This document shows positions 53,961 to 60,716 of a DNA stretch of 60,716 nucleotides, piece after piece (position 1 is the first letter of the stretch; each line of letters starts with the position of its first letter). A model generated the notes under the pieces. That model ran no database searches. It worked only from the letters and a program-made list of their open reading frames with translations, and was not told where the DNA came from. The DNA lies in contig NZ_CADEFR010000021.1 of NCBI RefSeq assembly GCF_902826655.1, positions 1 to 60,716 on the forward strand. Reading direction: 5' to 3'. Source of the stretch: an uncultured Methylibium sp. Lineage in GTDB: Bacteria > Pseudomonadota > Gammaproteobacteria > Burkholderiales > Burkholderiaceae_C. The translations under genes and the position numbers were made by a program.

Positions 53961-54068
53961 GCAGCGAAGCCGGGTGGGGCGCTGCACGGAGCGAGGTAAA
54001 GGAGGAGGCCACGCGCAGCGTGGCCGGGGGACACGAGCGCAGTGCAGTGCCCCGCCCGGCTTCGCTGC
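53961..54068. mobile_element. MITE/REP-like element with 27-bp terminal inverted repeats
   Basis: The left arm GCAGCGAAGCCGGG(T)GGGGC... (53961-53987) and right arm (54042-54068) are inverted copies differing at only two of 27 positions. Between them lies a core with a perfect 8-bp palindrome GGCCACGC/GCGTGGCC (54007-54025). The 108-bp unit has no coding capacity. It ends 11 bp past the ligase stop codon. A degenerate inverted copy is nearby. Confidence 0.6.
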
Positions 54069-54079
54069 GCACGCCGAAA

Positions 54080-55783
54080 TCACGCACTGAACAGCAACGC
54101 CTCCAGCGCCTGCAAGGTGTCCGCCTCGTGCAGCGGCTTGTCGTTCCTGAGCCGCAGCATGCGCGGGAAGCGCACCGCGATGCCGCTCTTGTGGCGGCCG
54201 CTGCGGGCGATGCCCTCGAAGCCCAGCTCGAACACCAGGCTGGGTCGCAGGCTGCGTACCGGGCCGAACTTGTCGATGGTGCTGGCGCGGATGACCCGGT
54301 CGACTTCCTTGAACTCGTCGTCGGTGAGTCCCGAATAGGCCTTGGCGAAGGGCACGAGTTGCAGCGCGCCCGGCTCCGCGGGGCGTCTGGCAGCGATCGC
54401 CTCGACCACCGCCTGCGCCTCCGCGGCATCGGCGGGTGGGCGGTTCCAGACCGCGAAGCTGTAGTCGGTGTAGAGGCTGGCGCGGCGGCCGTGGCCGCGC
54501 TGCGCGTAGACCAGCACGCAGTCGACGCTCATCGGATCGATCTTCCACTTCCACCAGGTGCCGCCGGCCAGTCCCTCCTGCTTCCTGCGGCCGCTGCCGT
54601 AGGCGGCGTCGCGGTGCTTGAGCATCAGGCCTTCGACGCCGCGTTCGCGCGAGCCGGCGCGCTGCGCGGCCAGTTCCTGCCAGGTGGCGGCCTCGAGGCG
54701 CGGCGACAGCAGCAGCGGGCCGCCCTGCAGCAGCGACTCGAGCGCGGCGCGGCGCCCGTGCTGCGGGCGCTCGCGAAGGTCGACGCCGCCCTGCTCCAGC
54801 AGGTCGTAGGCCATGAAGCGCACCGGCAGCTCGGCGAGCAGCTTCTTCGACAGCAGCTTGCGGCCGATGCGCTGCTGCAGCAGCGCGAAGGGCGCGGGCC
54901 GCTCGTCCCGCCACACCAGCAGCTCGCCGTCGAGCACGCTGCCGTCGGGCAGCGCCTGCGCCTGTTCGACGACCTCGGGGTAGCGCTCGGTCACCAGCTC
55001 CTCGCCGCGCGACCAGATCCACACCTGGCCGGCGCGCTTGACGATCTGCGCGCGGATGCCGTCGTACTTCCACTCGACGATCCACTGCGACGGCGGGCCG
55101 AGCCTCGCTTCGAAGTCGTCGACGCCGCCCTCGACCGCATGCGCCAGGAAGAAGGGATAGGGCTGCCCGGCTTCGCGCGCGCTGCCGGCCTGCGGCGGCG
55201 CGATCAGCAGCTCGAAGCGCGCGAGATCCGGCGCGCGCTTCGCATCGGTGTAGCCCATCATGCGCTGCGCGACGAGCTGAGGGTCCAGCCCGGCGTGCTC
55301 GGCCAGCGCGCGCTGCACCAGCAACTTGCTGACGCCGACGCGAAAGCCGCCGCCGATCAGCTTGACGAGCAGGAAGCGCTCCGCCGCGCCGAGCTCGCGC
55401 CACCAGGCACGCACGCTGGCGGCCTGCTGCCCGGCCGGCTGCGCACGCAGCGGCAGCAGGCGCTGCTCGACCCACGCGGCCAGGCCGAGGTCGCCGTCGC
55501 CGTCGGCGGGCGGCAGCACCAGGGCGATGGTCTCGGCCAGGTCGCCGACGGCCTGGTAGCACTCCTCGAACAGCCAGTCGGCGATGCCCGAGACCTCGCA
55601 GGCCAGCGTGCGCAGCAGTGCGGTCGGCACGGTCTGGCGCGGCTTGCCGCCGGCCAGGAAGTAGGCGGCCCAGGCGGCGTCGGCCGGCGGCGCGTCGGCG
55701 AAGTAGCGGCGCAGCGCGGCGACCTTGTCGAGCGTGGCGGTGCTGGCGTCGAGCTCGGCGTAGAGCCTGGAGAAACGCTTCAT
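54080..55783 (-). CDS. ATP-dependent DNA ligase
   Basis: A 567-residue ligase from ATG 55783 (MKRFSRLYAELDASTATLDK). The N-terminal DNA-binding domain (about 1-200) is followed by the nucleotidyltransferase core with motif I EWKYDGIRAQIV (adenylated Lys), GSVLDGELLVWRDE, motif IV GVEGLMLKHRDAAYGSG and motif V WWKWKIDP. The OB-fold domain closes the protein. It belongs to the bacterial ligases paired with a beta-lactamase-fold exonuclease, which is encoded next. It would supplement the essential NAD-dependent LigA in repair. Confidence 0.92.
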   Translation of the reverse strand: MKRFSRLYAELDASTATLDKVAALRRYFADAPPADAAWAAYFLAGGKPRQTVPTALLRTLACEVSGIADWLFEECYQAVGDLAETIALVLPPADGDGDLGLAAWVEQRLLPLRAQPAGQQAASVRAWWRELGAAERFLLVKLIGGGFRVGVSKLLVQRALAEHAGLDPQLVAQRMMGYTDAKRAPDLARFELLIAPPQAGSAREAGQPYPFFLAHAVEGGVDDFEARLGPPSQWIVEWKYDGIRAQIVKRAGQVWIWSRGEELVTERYPEVVEQAQALPDGSVLDGELLVWRDERPAPFALLQQRIGRKLLSKKLLAELPVRFMAYDLLEQGGVDLRERPQHGRRAALESLLQGGPLLLSPRLEAATWQELAAQRAGSRERGVEGLMLKHRDAAYGSGRRKQEGLAGGTWWKWKIDPMSVDCVLVYAQRGHGRRASLYTDYSFAVWNRPPADAAEAQAVVEAIAARRPAEPGALQLVPFAKAYSGLTDDEFKEVDRVIRASTIDKFGPVRSLRPSLVFELGFEGIARSGRHKSGIAVRFPRMLRLRNDKPLHEADTLQALEALLFSA

Positions 55784-55868
55784 GTCGACCCCTCGCCCGC
55801 GGCTTACCGCGGGCGATCTCCCGGGGGGATGCGGGCCGGCTTGGGAGCGGCCCGGCGCTCGGCCCGCG

Positions 55869-56909
55869 TCATGACGTCCCCCGCTCGGAGTCCTCGACCG
55901 CCGCATCCAGCGCGTCGTCCCCGTACTCGGTCTTGAACGACGACGCCTGCAGCCCCTGTTGCTGCAGCCAGCGCACCAGCACGGCTTCGTAGCCGTGGGT
56001 CACGACGACGCGTTCGCAGCCGGTGGCGGCGATGGCCTGCATCAGGCCGGGCCAGTCGGCGTGGTCCGACAGCACGAAGCCGCGATCCACGCCCCGGCGG
56101 CGCCGCGCGCCGCGCAGCTGCATCCAGCCGCTGGCGAAGGCGTCGCTCGCGTCCGCGAAGCGGCGCGACCAGACGCTGCCGGCCACGCTGGGCGGCGCGA
56201 CGACGAGCGCGGTGCGGAAGTCGGCCTTGTCGTTCACCTCGCTCACCAGCCGCGTCGGCGGCAGCGCGACGCCGGCCTCGCGGTAGGCGCGGTTCAACGG
56301 CTCCACCGCGCCGTGCACGACGATGGGGCCGATGCTCGCGTCGACACCCGCCAGGATGCGCTGCGCCTTGCCGAAGCTGTAGCCCATCAGCAGGCTGGGC
56401 CGGCCGGCGGCGGCGTTGGCGCGCCACCAGGCGTCGATGTCGGCGAAGACCTCGCGCTGCGGCCGCCAGCGGTAGATCGGCAGGCCGAAGGTCGACTCGG
56501 TGACGAAGCAGTGGCAGCGCACCGGCTCGAAGGGCGCGCAGGTGCTGTTGCCGTCGCCGACGCCCGAGACGAAGTAGTCGCCCGAGACGACCCAGACGCG
56601 GCCTTCGTGCTCCAGCCGCACCTGGGCCGAGCCCAGCACGTGGCCGGCGGGGTGCAGGCTGAGGCGCACGCCGTGGTGGACGATGGCCTCGCCGTAGTCC
56701 AGCGTCTGCAGGTCGATCGCGCCCAGCCGCGCGCGCAGCACGCCGGCGCCGACGGCCGCAGCGAGGTAATGGCCGTGGCCGGTGCGCGCGTGGTCGGCGT
56801 GGGCGTGCGTGATCACCGCGCGGTCGACCGGCCGCCAGGGGTCGATGTAGAAGTCGCCGGGCGGGCAGTAGAGGCCTTCCGGGCGCTCGACGACGAGGTC
56901 GGGGCTCAC
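55869..56909 (-). CDS. Ligase-associated DNA exonuclease (metallo-beta-lactamase fold)
   Basis: A 346-residue MBL-fold nuclease with a b-CASP-like region. The metal-binding motif is VITHAHADHARTGHGHYLA (HxHxDH). Further ligand segments are HPAGHVLGSAQVRLEH, VSGDYFVSGVGDGNST and FVLSDHADWPGL. C-terminal VVVTHGYEAVLVRWLQQQGL is also typical. The GTG start lies 4 bp past clsB. The family partners with the ATP-dependent ligase downstream (86-bp gap); the usual Lhr-type helicase and phosphoesterase partners are not adjacent here. Confidence 0.9.
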   Translation of the reverse strand: MSPDLVVERPEGLYCPPGDFYIDPWRPVDRAVITHAHADHARTGHGHYLAAAVGAGVLRARLGAIDLQTLDYGEAIVHHGVRLSLHPAGHVLGSAQVRLEHEGRVWVVSGDYFVSGVGDGNSTCAPFEPVRCHCFVTESTFGLPIYRWRPQREVFADIDAWWRANAAAGRPSLLMGYSFGKAQRILAGVDASIGPIVVHGAVEPLNRAYREAGVALPPTRLVSEVNDKADFRTALVVAPPSVAGSVWSRRFADASDAFASGWMQLRGARRRRGVDRGFVLSDHADWPGLMQAIAATGCERVVVTHGYEAVLVRWLQQQGLQASSFKTEYGDDALDAAVEDSERGTS

Positions 56910-56913
56910 GAGC

Positions 56914-58209
56914 TCAATAGCGCCCGGTCGCGCCTGCGAGTTGCAGGTAGGTGCGCGCCACCCAGGCGACGAAGCCGCGCCGCAGCCAGCGCCGCCAGCC
57001 GGCCAGTGCGGGCGGCGCGGTGATCCGGACCGCGGCGGCGAAGTCGCGGTCCAGTTCGCGCGCCAGCGTGTCGACGAAACCGCGGTCGCTGACGATGACG
57101 TTGGCCTCCAGGTTGACCAGCAGCGACAGCGGGTCGATGTTGGAGCTGCCGACCGTGGCCCAGTGGCGGTCGACCAGCGCGACCTTGGCGTGCAGGAAGG
57201 CCGGCGTGTACTCGTAGACGTCGATGCCGCGGGCCAGCAGCTCGTCGTACAGCGCCTGCGCGGCCAGGGCGGCGAAGCGGTAGTCGACCTTGCCCTGCAA
57301 CAGCAGCCGCACGCGCACGCCGCGCGCCGCGGCGGCCAGCAGCGCCCGGCGGAACTCGCGGCCGGGGTAGAAGTAGGCCGACACCAGGTCGATGCGCTCG
57401 CGCGAGCGACGCAGCGCGTCGATGTAGCTGCGCTCGATGCTGCGGCGCTGGCGCACGTTGTCGCGCACGACGAAGGCGGCGCGCACCGGCGCCAGGGCGG
57501 GCTCGCCGGACGGCACGCCGGGCTTGAGCGCCAAGCGCATGCGGCGCAGCAGCCGGCGTGCGCGCAGCACCGGGCGGCCGCTGCGCGCGATGTCGAAGAT
57601 CTCTTCGCGCCAGTCGCGTCCGAAGGCGGCGCGCGTCCACATCGCGCGCGCGGTCTGCTCGATCGGCGTGACCACCGGGCCGCGCAGGCGCACCGCGTAG
57701 TCCAGGCGCGGCACCTCGCTCCAGCCGTGGTGCAGGTCGTGGCGGTCGTCGAGCAGGTTGATGCCGCCGACGAAGCCGACCTCGCCGTCGACGACGCACA
57801 GCTTCTGGTGCAGGCGCCGGAACTGCCCCGGCTGCAGCCAGCTCCACCAGCGGCGCGCCGGCCGGAAGATGGCCAGACCGATGCCTTCGGGCACCAGCAT
57901 CTGCTGCAGCGCGTCCAGCGCGTGCATCGAGCCGAAGCCGTCGACCACCACCCTCACCCGCACGCCGCGCCGCGCCGCGGCAGCCAGCGCGTCGACGACG
58001 CAGCGCGCCGCGGGGTCGTCGTCGAAGATGTAGGTGGCGAGCCAGACCTCGCGCATCGCACCCGCGATGGCCTCGCACATGGCCGGAAACAGCGCGTCGC
58101 CGCCGCGCAGCAGCACGACCTCGTTGCCGCCGCTGAAGACCGCGCGCGAGTGCACGTACCAGTCCAGCGCTTCGGGCAGCGGGGGTTCGGTGCCGGCACC
58201 CATCGTCAT
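56914..58209 (-). CDS. clsB: Cardiolipin synthase ClsB (phospholipase D superfamily)
   Basis: A 431-residue PLD-type enzyme making cardiolipin. Two HKD motifs are present: LHQKLCVVDGEVGFVGGINL and FLHAKVALVDRHWATVGSSN. The N-terminal GGDALFPAMCEAIAGAMREV and IFDDDPAARCVVDALAAAAR are typical. ATG 58209 has GAGG 5 nt upstream and follows the EEP gene by 7 bp. No N-terminal TM helices, as in ClsB rather than ClsA. Confidence 0.92.
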   Translation of the reverse strand: MTMGAGTEPPLPEALDWYVHSRAVFSGGNEVVLLRGGDALFPAMCEAIAGAMREVWLATYIFDDDPAARCVVDALAAAARRGVRVRVVVDGFGSMHALDALQQMLVPEGIGLAIFRPARRWWSWLQPGQFRRLHQKLCVVDGEVGFVGGINLLDDRHDLHHGWSEVPRLDYAVRLRGPVVTPIEQTARAMWTRAAFGRDWREEIFDIARSGRPVLRARRLLRRMRLALKPGVPSGEPALAPVRAAFVVRDNVRQRRSIERSYIDALRRSRERIDLVSAYFYPGREFRRALLAAAARGVRVRLLLQGKVDYRFAALAAQALYDELLARGIDVYEYTPAFLHAKVALVDRHWATVGSSNIDPLSLLVNLEANVIVSDRGFVDTLARELDRDFAAAVRITAPPALAGWRRWLRRGFVAWVARTYLQLAGATGRY

Positions 58210-58216
58210 CGCGGCC

Positions 58217-59029
58217 TCAGTCGGACAATTCGAACTCCGCCACCAGCGGCAGGTGGTCGGACATGCGCGCCCAGGTGCTGCCGCGCGGCACGAAGGTCGA
58301 CACGCAGCGCAGGCCGCGCGTGTAGATGCGGTCGAGCGCGAACACCGGCGCCAGCGAGGGGAAGGTCAGCGAGCGCTGCAAGCCGCCGCCGTCGGGCGGC
58401 GGCGCGGCGCGCTGCAGGCCGGCCTCGCGCATCGGCGCGTCGAGGCGCTCGCCCCAGTCGTTGAAGTCGCCGGCCACCAGCAGCAGCGCGGCGGGGTCGA
58501 GTTCGCGCGCGATGAACTCGGCGAGCCGCTGCACCTGACGCACCCGGCTCTGGTGGCGCAAGCCGAAGTGCACGACGACGGCGTTGATCGCGCCGCCGTG
58601 CCACTGGACCGGCACGTGCAGCAGGCCGCGCTGCTCGAAGCGGTGGTCGGAGACGTCGTGGTGACCGACGTCGCCGATCGGCCAGCGCGACAGCAGCGCA
58701 TTGCCGTGCTCGCCGTCGCGCGTGACGGCGTTGGTGCGGTAGGCGACGTCGTAGCCGTCGGGCGCCAGGAACTCGGCCTGGCCCTGCTCGGGCCAGCCGA
58801 ACCAGGTGCGGTCGAAGCGCCGCGCATCGCGCTTGTGGAAGCGCCGCACCTCCTGCAGGCACACGAGGTCGGCGTCCAGCGCCTCGATCGCCAGGCCCAG
58901 GTTGTGGATCTCCAGGCGCTTGCGCGGGCCGACGCCGCGCACGCCCTTGTGGATGTTGTAGGTGGCCACGCGCAGCCGCCCGCCGTAGCCCGACGCCGGC
59001 GGCAGGACCGAGGATTGCAAGGGGTTCAT
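58217..59029 (-). CDS. Endonuclease/exonuclease/phosphatase-family protein
   Basis: A 270-residue EEP-fold hydrolase from ATG 59029. Visible motifs: RVATYNIHKGVRGV, ADLVCLQEVRRF (catalytic Glu), LLVAGDFNDWGERLDAP (GDFN), and C-terminal SDHLPLVAEFEL (catalytic Asp-His). It could act on nucleic acid or on a lipid headgroup. The position between nudB and clsB is a recurring arrangement, so a role connected with ClsB is plausible but unproven. Confidence 0.88.
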   Translation of the reverse strand: MNPLQSSVLPPASGYGGRLRVATYNIHKGVRGVGPRKRLEIHNLGLAIEALDADLVCLQEVRRFHKRDARRFDRTWFGWPEQGQAEFLAPDGYDVAYRTNAVTRDGEHGNALLSRWPIGDVGHHDVSDHRFEQRGLLHVPVQWHGGAINAVVVHFGLRHQSRVRQVQRLAEFIARELDPAALLLVAGDFNDWGERLDAPMREAGLQRAAPPPDGGGLQRSLTFPSLAPVFALDRIYTRGLRCVSTFVPRGSTWARMSDHLPLVAEFELSD

Positions 59030-59499
59030 GCGGCAGCGAACTCGGGCAGGCGGCGGATCGCCGCAGCATTGGACGGCGAGAAGCAGCGCCCGGCCGCCTC
59101 GGCCCACGGCAGCCAGGCGTGGCGCAGGTGCTCGCGCGGCGCCAGCACCACCGGCGTGCCGGCGGGCACCTGCAGGCCGAAGGCATGCTCGGTGTTGTGC
59201 GTGACGCCGGGCGCGTAGCGATGGCGCCAGCGCGCGTAGATCTCGTAGACGGTCGACTGGCCCCAGTCGCGCAGCGCCGACAGCGGCACGACCGCGCTGC
59301 CGATGACGATGCCGGTCTCCTCGCGCACCTCGCGCACGCAGGTCTCGAGCAGCGGCTCGTCGACGCGGTCCTTCGAGCCGGTGACGCTCTGCCAGCTGCC
59401 GGGCGCGTCGGCGCGCTCGATCAGCAGCACGTCGAGCGCCGGCGTGTGGATCACCACCAGCACGGATTCGGGGATCTTGGGAGGGCGCGAGGTCGTCAC
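59026..59499 (-). CDS. nudB: Dihydroneopterin triphosphate diphosphatase (Nudix)
   Basis: A 157-residue Nudix hydrolase that removes pyrophosphate from the FolE product in folate synthesis. It starts at GTG 59499. The Nudix box is GSKDRVDEPLLETCVREV followed by REETGI, with intact metal-binding Glu residues. LIERADAPGSWQSVTG and WQS/VYEIYARWRHRYAPG fit the NudB subgroup. It overlaps the EEP gene by 4 bp and is downstream of aspS. Confidence 0.9.
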   Translation of the reverse strand: MTTSRPPKIPESVLVVIHTPALDVLLIERADAPGSWQSVTGSKDRVDEPLLETCVREVREETGIVIGSAVVPLSALRDWGQSTVYEIYARWRHRYAPGVTHNTEHAFGLQVPAGTPVVLAPREHLRHAWLPWAEAAGRCFSPSNAAAIRRLPEFAAA

Positions 59500-59511
59500 G
59501 TCGGCGGCATC

Positions 59512-59546
59512 GGCTGGAAGAAAGAAGGGGCGCCCACGGCGCCCCT
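59512..59546 (-). terminator. Intrinsic terminator after aspS
   Basis: Minus strand: AGGGGCGCC, GTG, GGCGCCCCT forms a perfect 9-bp stem followed by TCTTTCTTCC. It lies between the aspS stop and the nudB start, so nudB-EEP-clsB may be transcribed at a lower level by readthrough or from an unseen promoter. Confidence 0.65.
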
Positions 59547-59569
59547 CGATTCTGCGGGAGTCCCGCGAC

Positions 59570-60716
59570 TCACGCCGCGGCCGTCGGATTGCGCATCCGG
59601 ATGTGCAGCTCGCGCAGCTGCTTCTCGTCGACCGGGCTGGGCGCGCCGGTCAGCAGGTCCTGGGCGCGCTGGGTCTTGGGGAAGGCGATGACGTCGCGGA
59701 TGCTCTCGGCGCGCGCCATCATCGTCACCAGCCGGTCCAGGCCGAAGGCCAGGCCCCCGTGCGGCGGCGCGCCGTACTGCAGCGCGTCGAGCAGGAAGCC
59801 GAACTTCTGCTGCGCCTCGGCCGGACCGATCTTCAGCGCGGAGAAGACCTTGCTCTGCACCTCGGCGCGATGGATCCGCACCGAGCCGCCGCCCAGCTCC
59901 CAGCCGTTGAGCACCATGTCGTAGGCCTTGGCGATGCACTTGCCGGGATCGGTGTCCATCAGGTCCTCGTGACCGTCCTTCGGCGCGGTGAACGGGTGGT
60001 GCACGGCGGCCCAGCGGTCGTTCTCCTCGTCGTGCTCGAACATCGGGAAGTCGACGACCCACAGCGGCGCCCACTTGTCCTCGAACAGGCCATTGGCCTT
60101 GCCGAACTCGCTGTGGCCGATCTTCACGCGCAGCGCGCCGAGCGCGTCGTTGACGACCTTGGCCTTGTCGGCACCGAAGAAGATCAGGTCGCCGCTGCAG
60201 GCGCCGGTGCGCGCGATGATCTCGGCGATCGCCGCGTCGTGCAGGTTCTTGACGATCGGGCTCTGCAGCCCCTCGCGGCCCTTGCCGGCGTCGTTGACCT
60301 TGATCCAGGCCAGGCCCTTGGCGCCGTAGATCTTGACGAATTCGGTGTAGGCGTCGATCTCGCCGCGGCTCAGGCCGCCCTGGGCCTCGCCGCCGCCCGG
60401 CACGCGCAGCGCGGCGACGCGGCCGGCCTTGCTTTGCGCCGGCGCCGAGAAGACCTTGAAGTCGACGTCCTTCATCACGTCGGTCAGCTCGGTGAATTCG
60501 AGCTTGACGCGCAGGTCGGGCTTGTCCGAGCCGTAGCGGTGCATCGCGTCGGCGTACTTCATCACCGGGTAGCCCGGCAGGTCCACGCCCATCACGTTGC
60601 GGAAGACCGTGCGGATCATGCCCTCGAACATGCCGCGGATCTCCTCCTCGTTCAGGAACGAGGTCTCGATGTCGATCTGCGTGAACTCGGGCTGGCGGTC
60701 GGCGCGCAGGTCCTCG
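59570..60716 (-). CDS. aspS: Aspartyl-tRNA synthetase (partial, N-terminus outside window)
   Basis: C-terminal ~382 residues of a class II synthetase, cut by the right edge. Seen: motif 2 start region [40 protein letters not shown], the bacterial GAD insertion domain (e.g. [36 protein letters not shown]), and motif 3 [20 protein letters not shown] followed by [20 protein letters not shown]. The anticodon-binding domain and the residues that distinguish Asp-only from Asp/Asn charging are outside the window. Confidence 0.96.
   Translation of the reverse strand, partial: EDLRADRQPEFTQIDIETSFLNEEEIRGMFEGMIRTVFRNVMGVDLPGYPVMKYADAMHRYGSDKPDLRVKLEFTELTDVMKDVDFKVFSAPAQSKAGRVAALRVPGGGEAQGGLSRGEIDAYTEFVKIYGAKGLAWIKVNDAGKGREGLQSPIVKNLHDAAIAEIIARTGACSGDLIFFGADKAKVVNDALGALRVKIGHSEFGKANGLFEDKWAPLWVVDFPMFEHDEENDRWAAVHHPFTAPKDGHEDLMDTDPGKCIAKAYDMVLNGWELGGGSVRIHRAEVQSKVFSALKIGPAEAQQKFGFLLDALQYGAPPHGGLAFGLDRLVTMMARAESIRDVIAFPKTQRAQDLLTGAPSPVDEKQLRELHIRMRNPTAAA

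Overview
The window is GC-rich (about 70% by eye), densely coding chromosomal DNA. The gene set suggests a betaproteobacterium of the Burkholderiales, in the Rubrivivax/Leptothrix/Methylibium neighbourhood. Evidence for this is a complete isc operon with hscBA-fdx, an aspS-nudB-EEP-clsB string, a furan-catabolism operon, and flgAMN divergent from flgBCDEF. The taxonomic placement is inferred from gene content only. No rRNA, phage, CRISPR array or transposase gene was seen.

Layout. (1) 1-3017: a methylmalonyl-CoA mutase (cut by the left edge) and a divergent GntR regulator share an AT-rich gap with a perfect 18-bp palindrome, followed by tRNA-Val(CAC). (2) 3067-9751, minus strand: LMW phosphatase, then iscR-iscS-iscU-iscA-hscB-hscA-fdx-dnaQ. 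An IscR-type operator/promoter lies before iscR and a terminator-like hairpin between iscA and hscB. (3) 9901-22183, plus strand: an AraC regulator and a ten-gene run in which five genes match hmfABCDE (2-furoyl-CoA pathway to 2-oxoglutarate), followed by a five-component branched-chain-type ABC importer that may bring in the substrate. (4) 22206-25408, minus strand: DUF1772 protein, LpxR-type lipid A deacylase, flgN, flgM (with a sigma-28 promoter) and flgA. (5) 25556-29259: flgBCDEF. (6) 29264-44257: about 15 kb of non-flagellar genes separates flgF from flgG. The plus-strand half holds a diguanylate cyclase, a GNAT acetyltransferase, a patatin, an ECF sigma factor, a Ser/Thr kinase with a large sensor-like tail, and a small membrane protein. 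The minus-strand half is a string of small accessory proteins ending in two integron-cassette-like genes. (7) 44539-52489: flgGHIJKL and a degenerate-EAL/HDOD protein. (8) 52535-60716, minus strand: BLUF photoreceptor with folE, a MITE/REP-like inverted-repeat region, ATP-dependent DNA ligase with its exonuclease partner, clsB, an EEP phosphatase, nudB and aspS (cut by the right edge).

Two regions stand out. First, the sigma factor/kinase pair at 32909-36485 is flanked on both sides by an identical two-block element (TGTCCGG, exactly 14 bp, TGCGTGGTAC). One copy lies before the GNAT-patatin pair and one before the small membrane protein, which looks like the cognate promoter of a kinase-controlled ECF sigma factor and defines a self-contained putative regulon. 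Second, 43054-44257 has the structure of an integrase-less integron cassette array. A 126-bp attC-like palindrome is bounded by GCCTAAC and GTTGTGC, the stop codon of the upstream cassette gene lies inside GCCTAAC, and a matching GTTAGGC boundary lies 12 nt before that gene's start. The cassettes encode one protein of unknown function and one PD-(D/E)XK-like protein, visibly less GC-rich than their surroundings.
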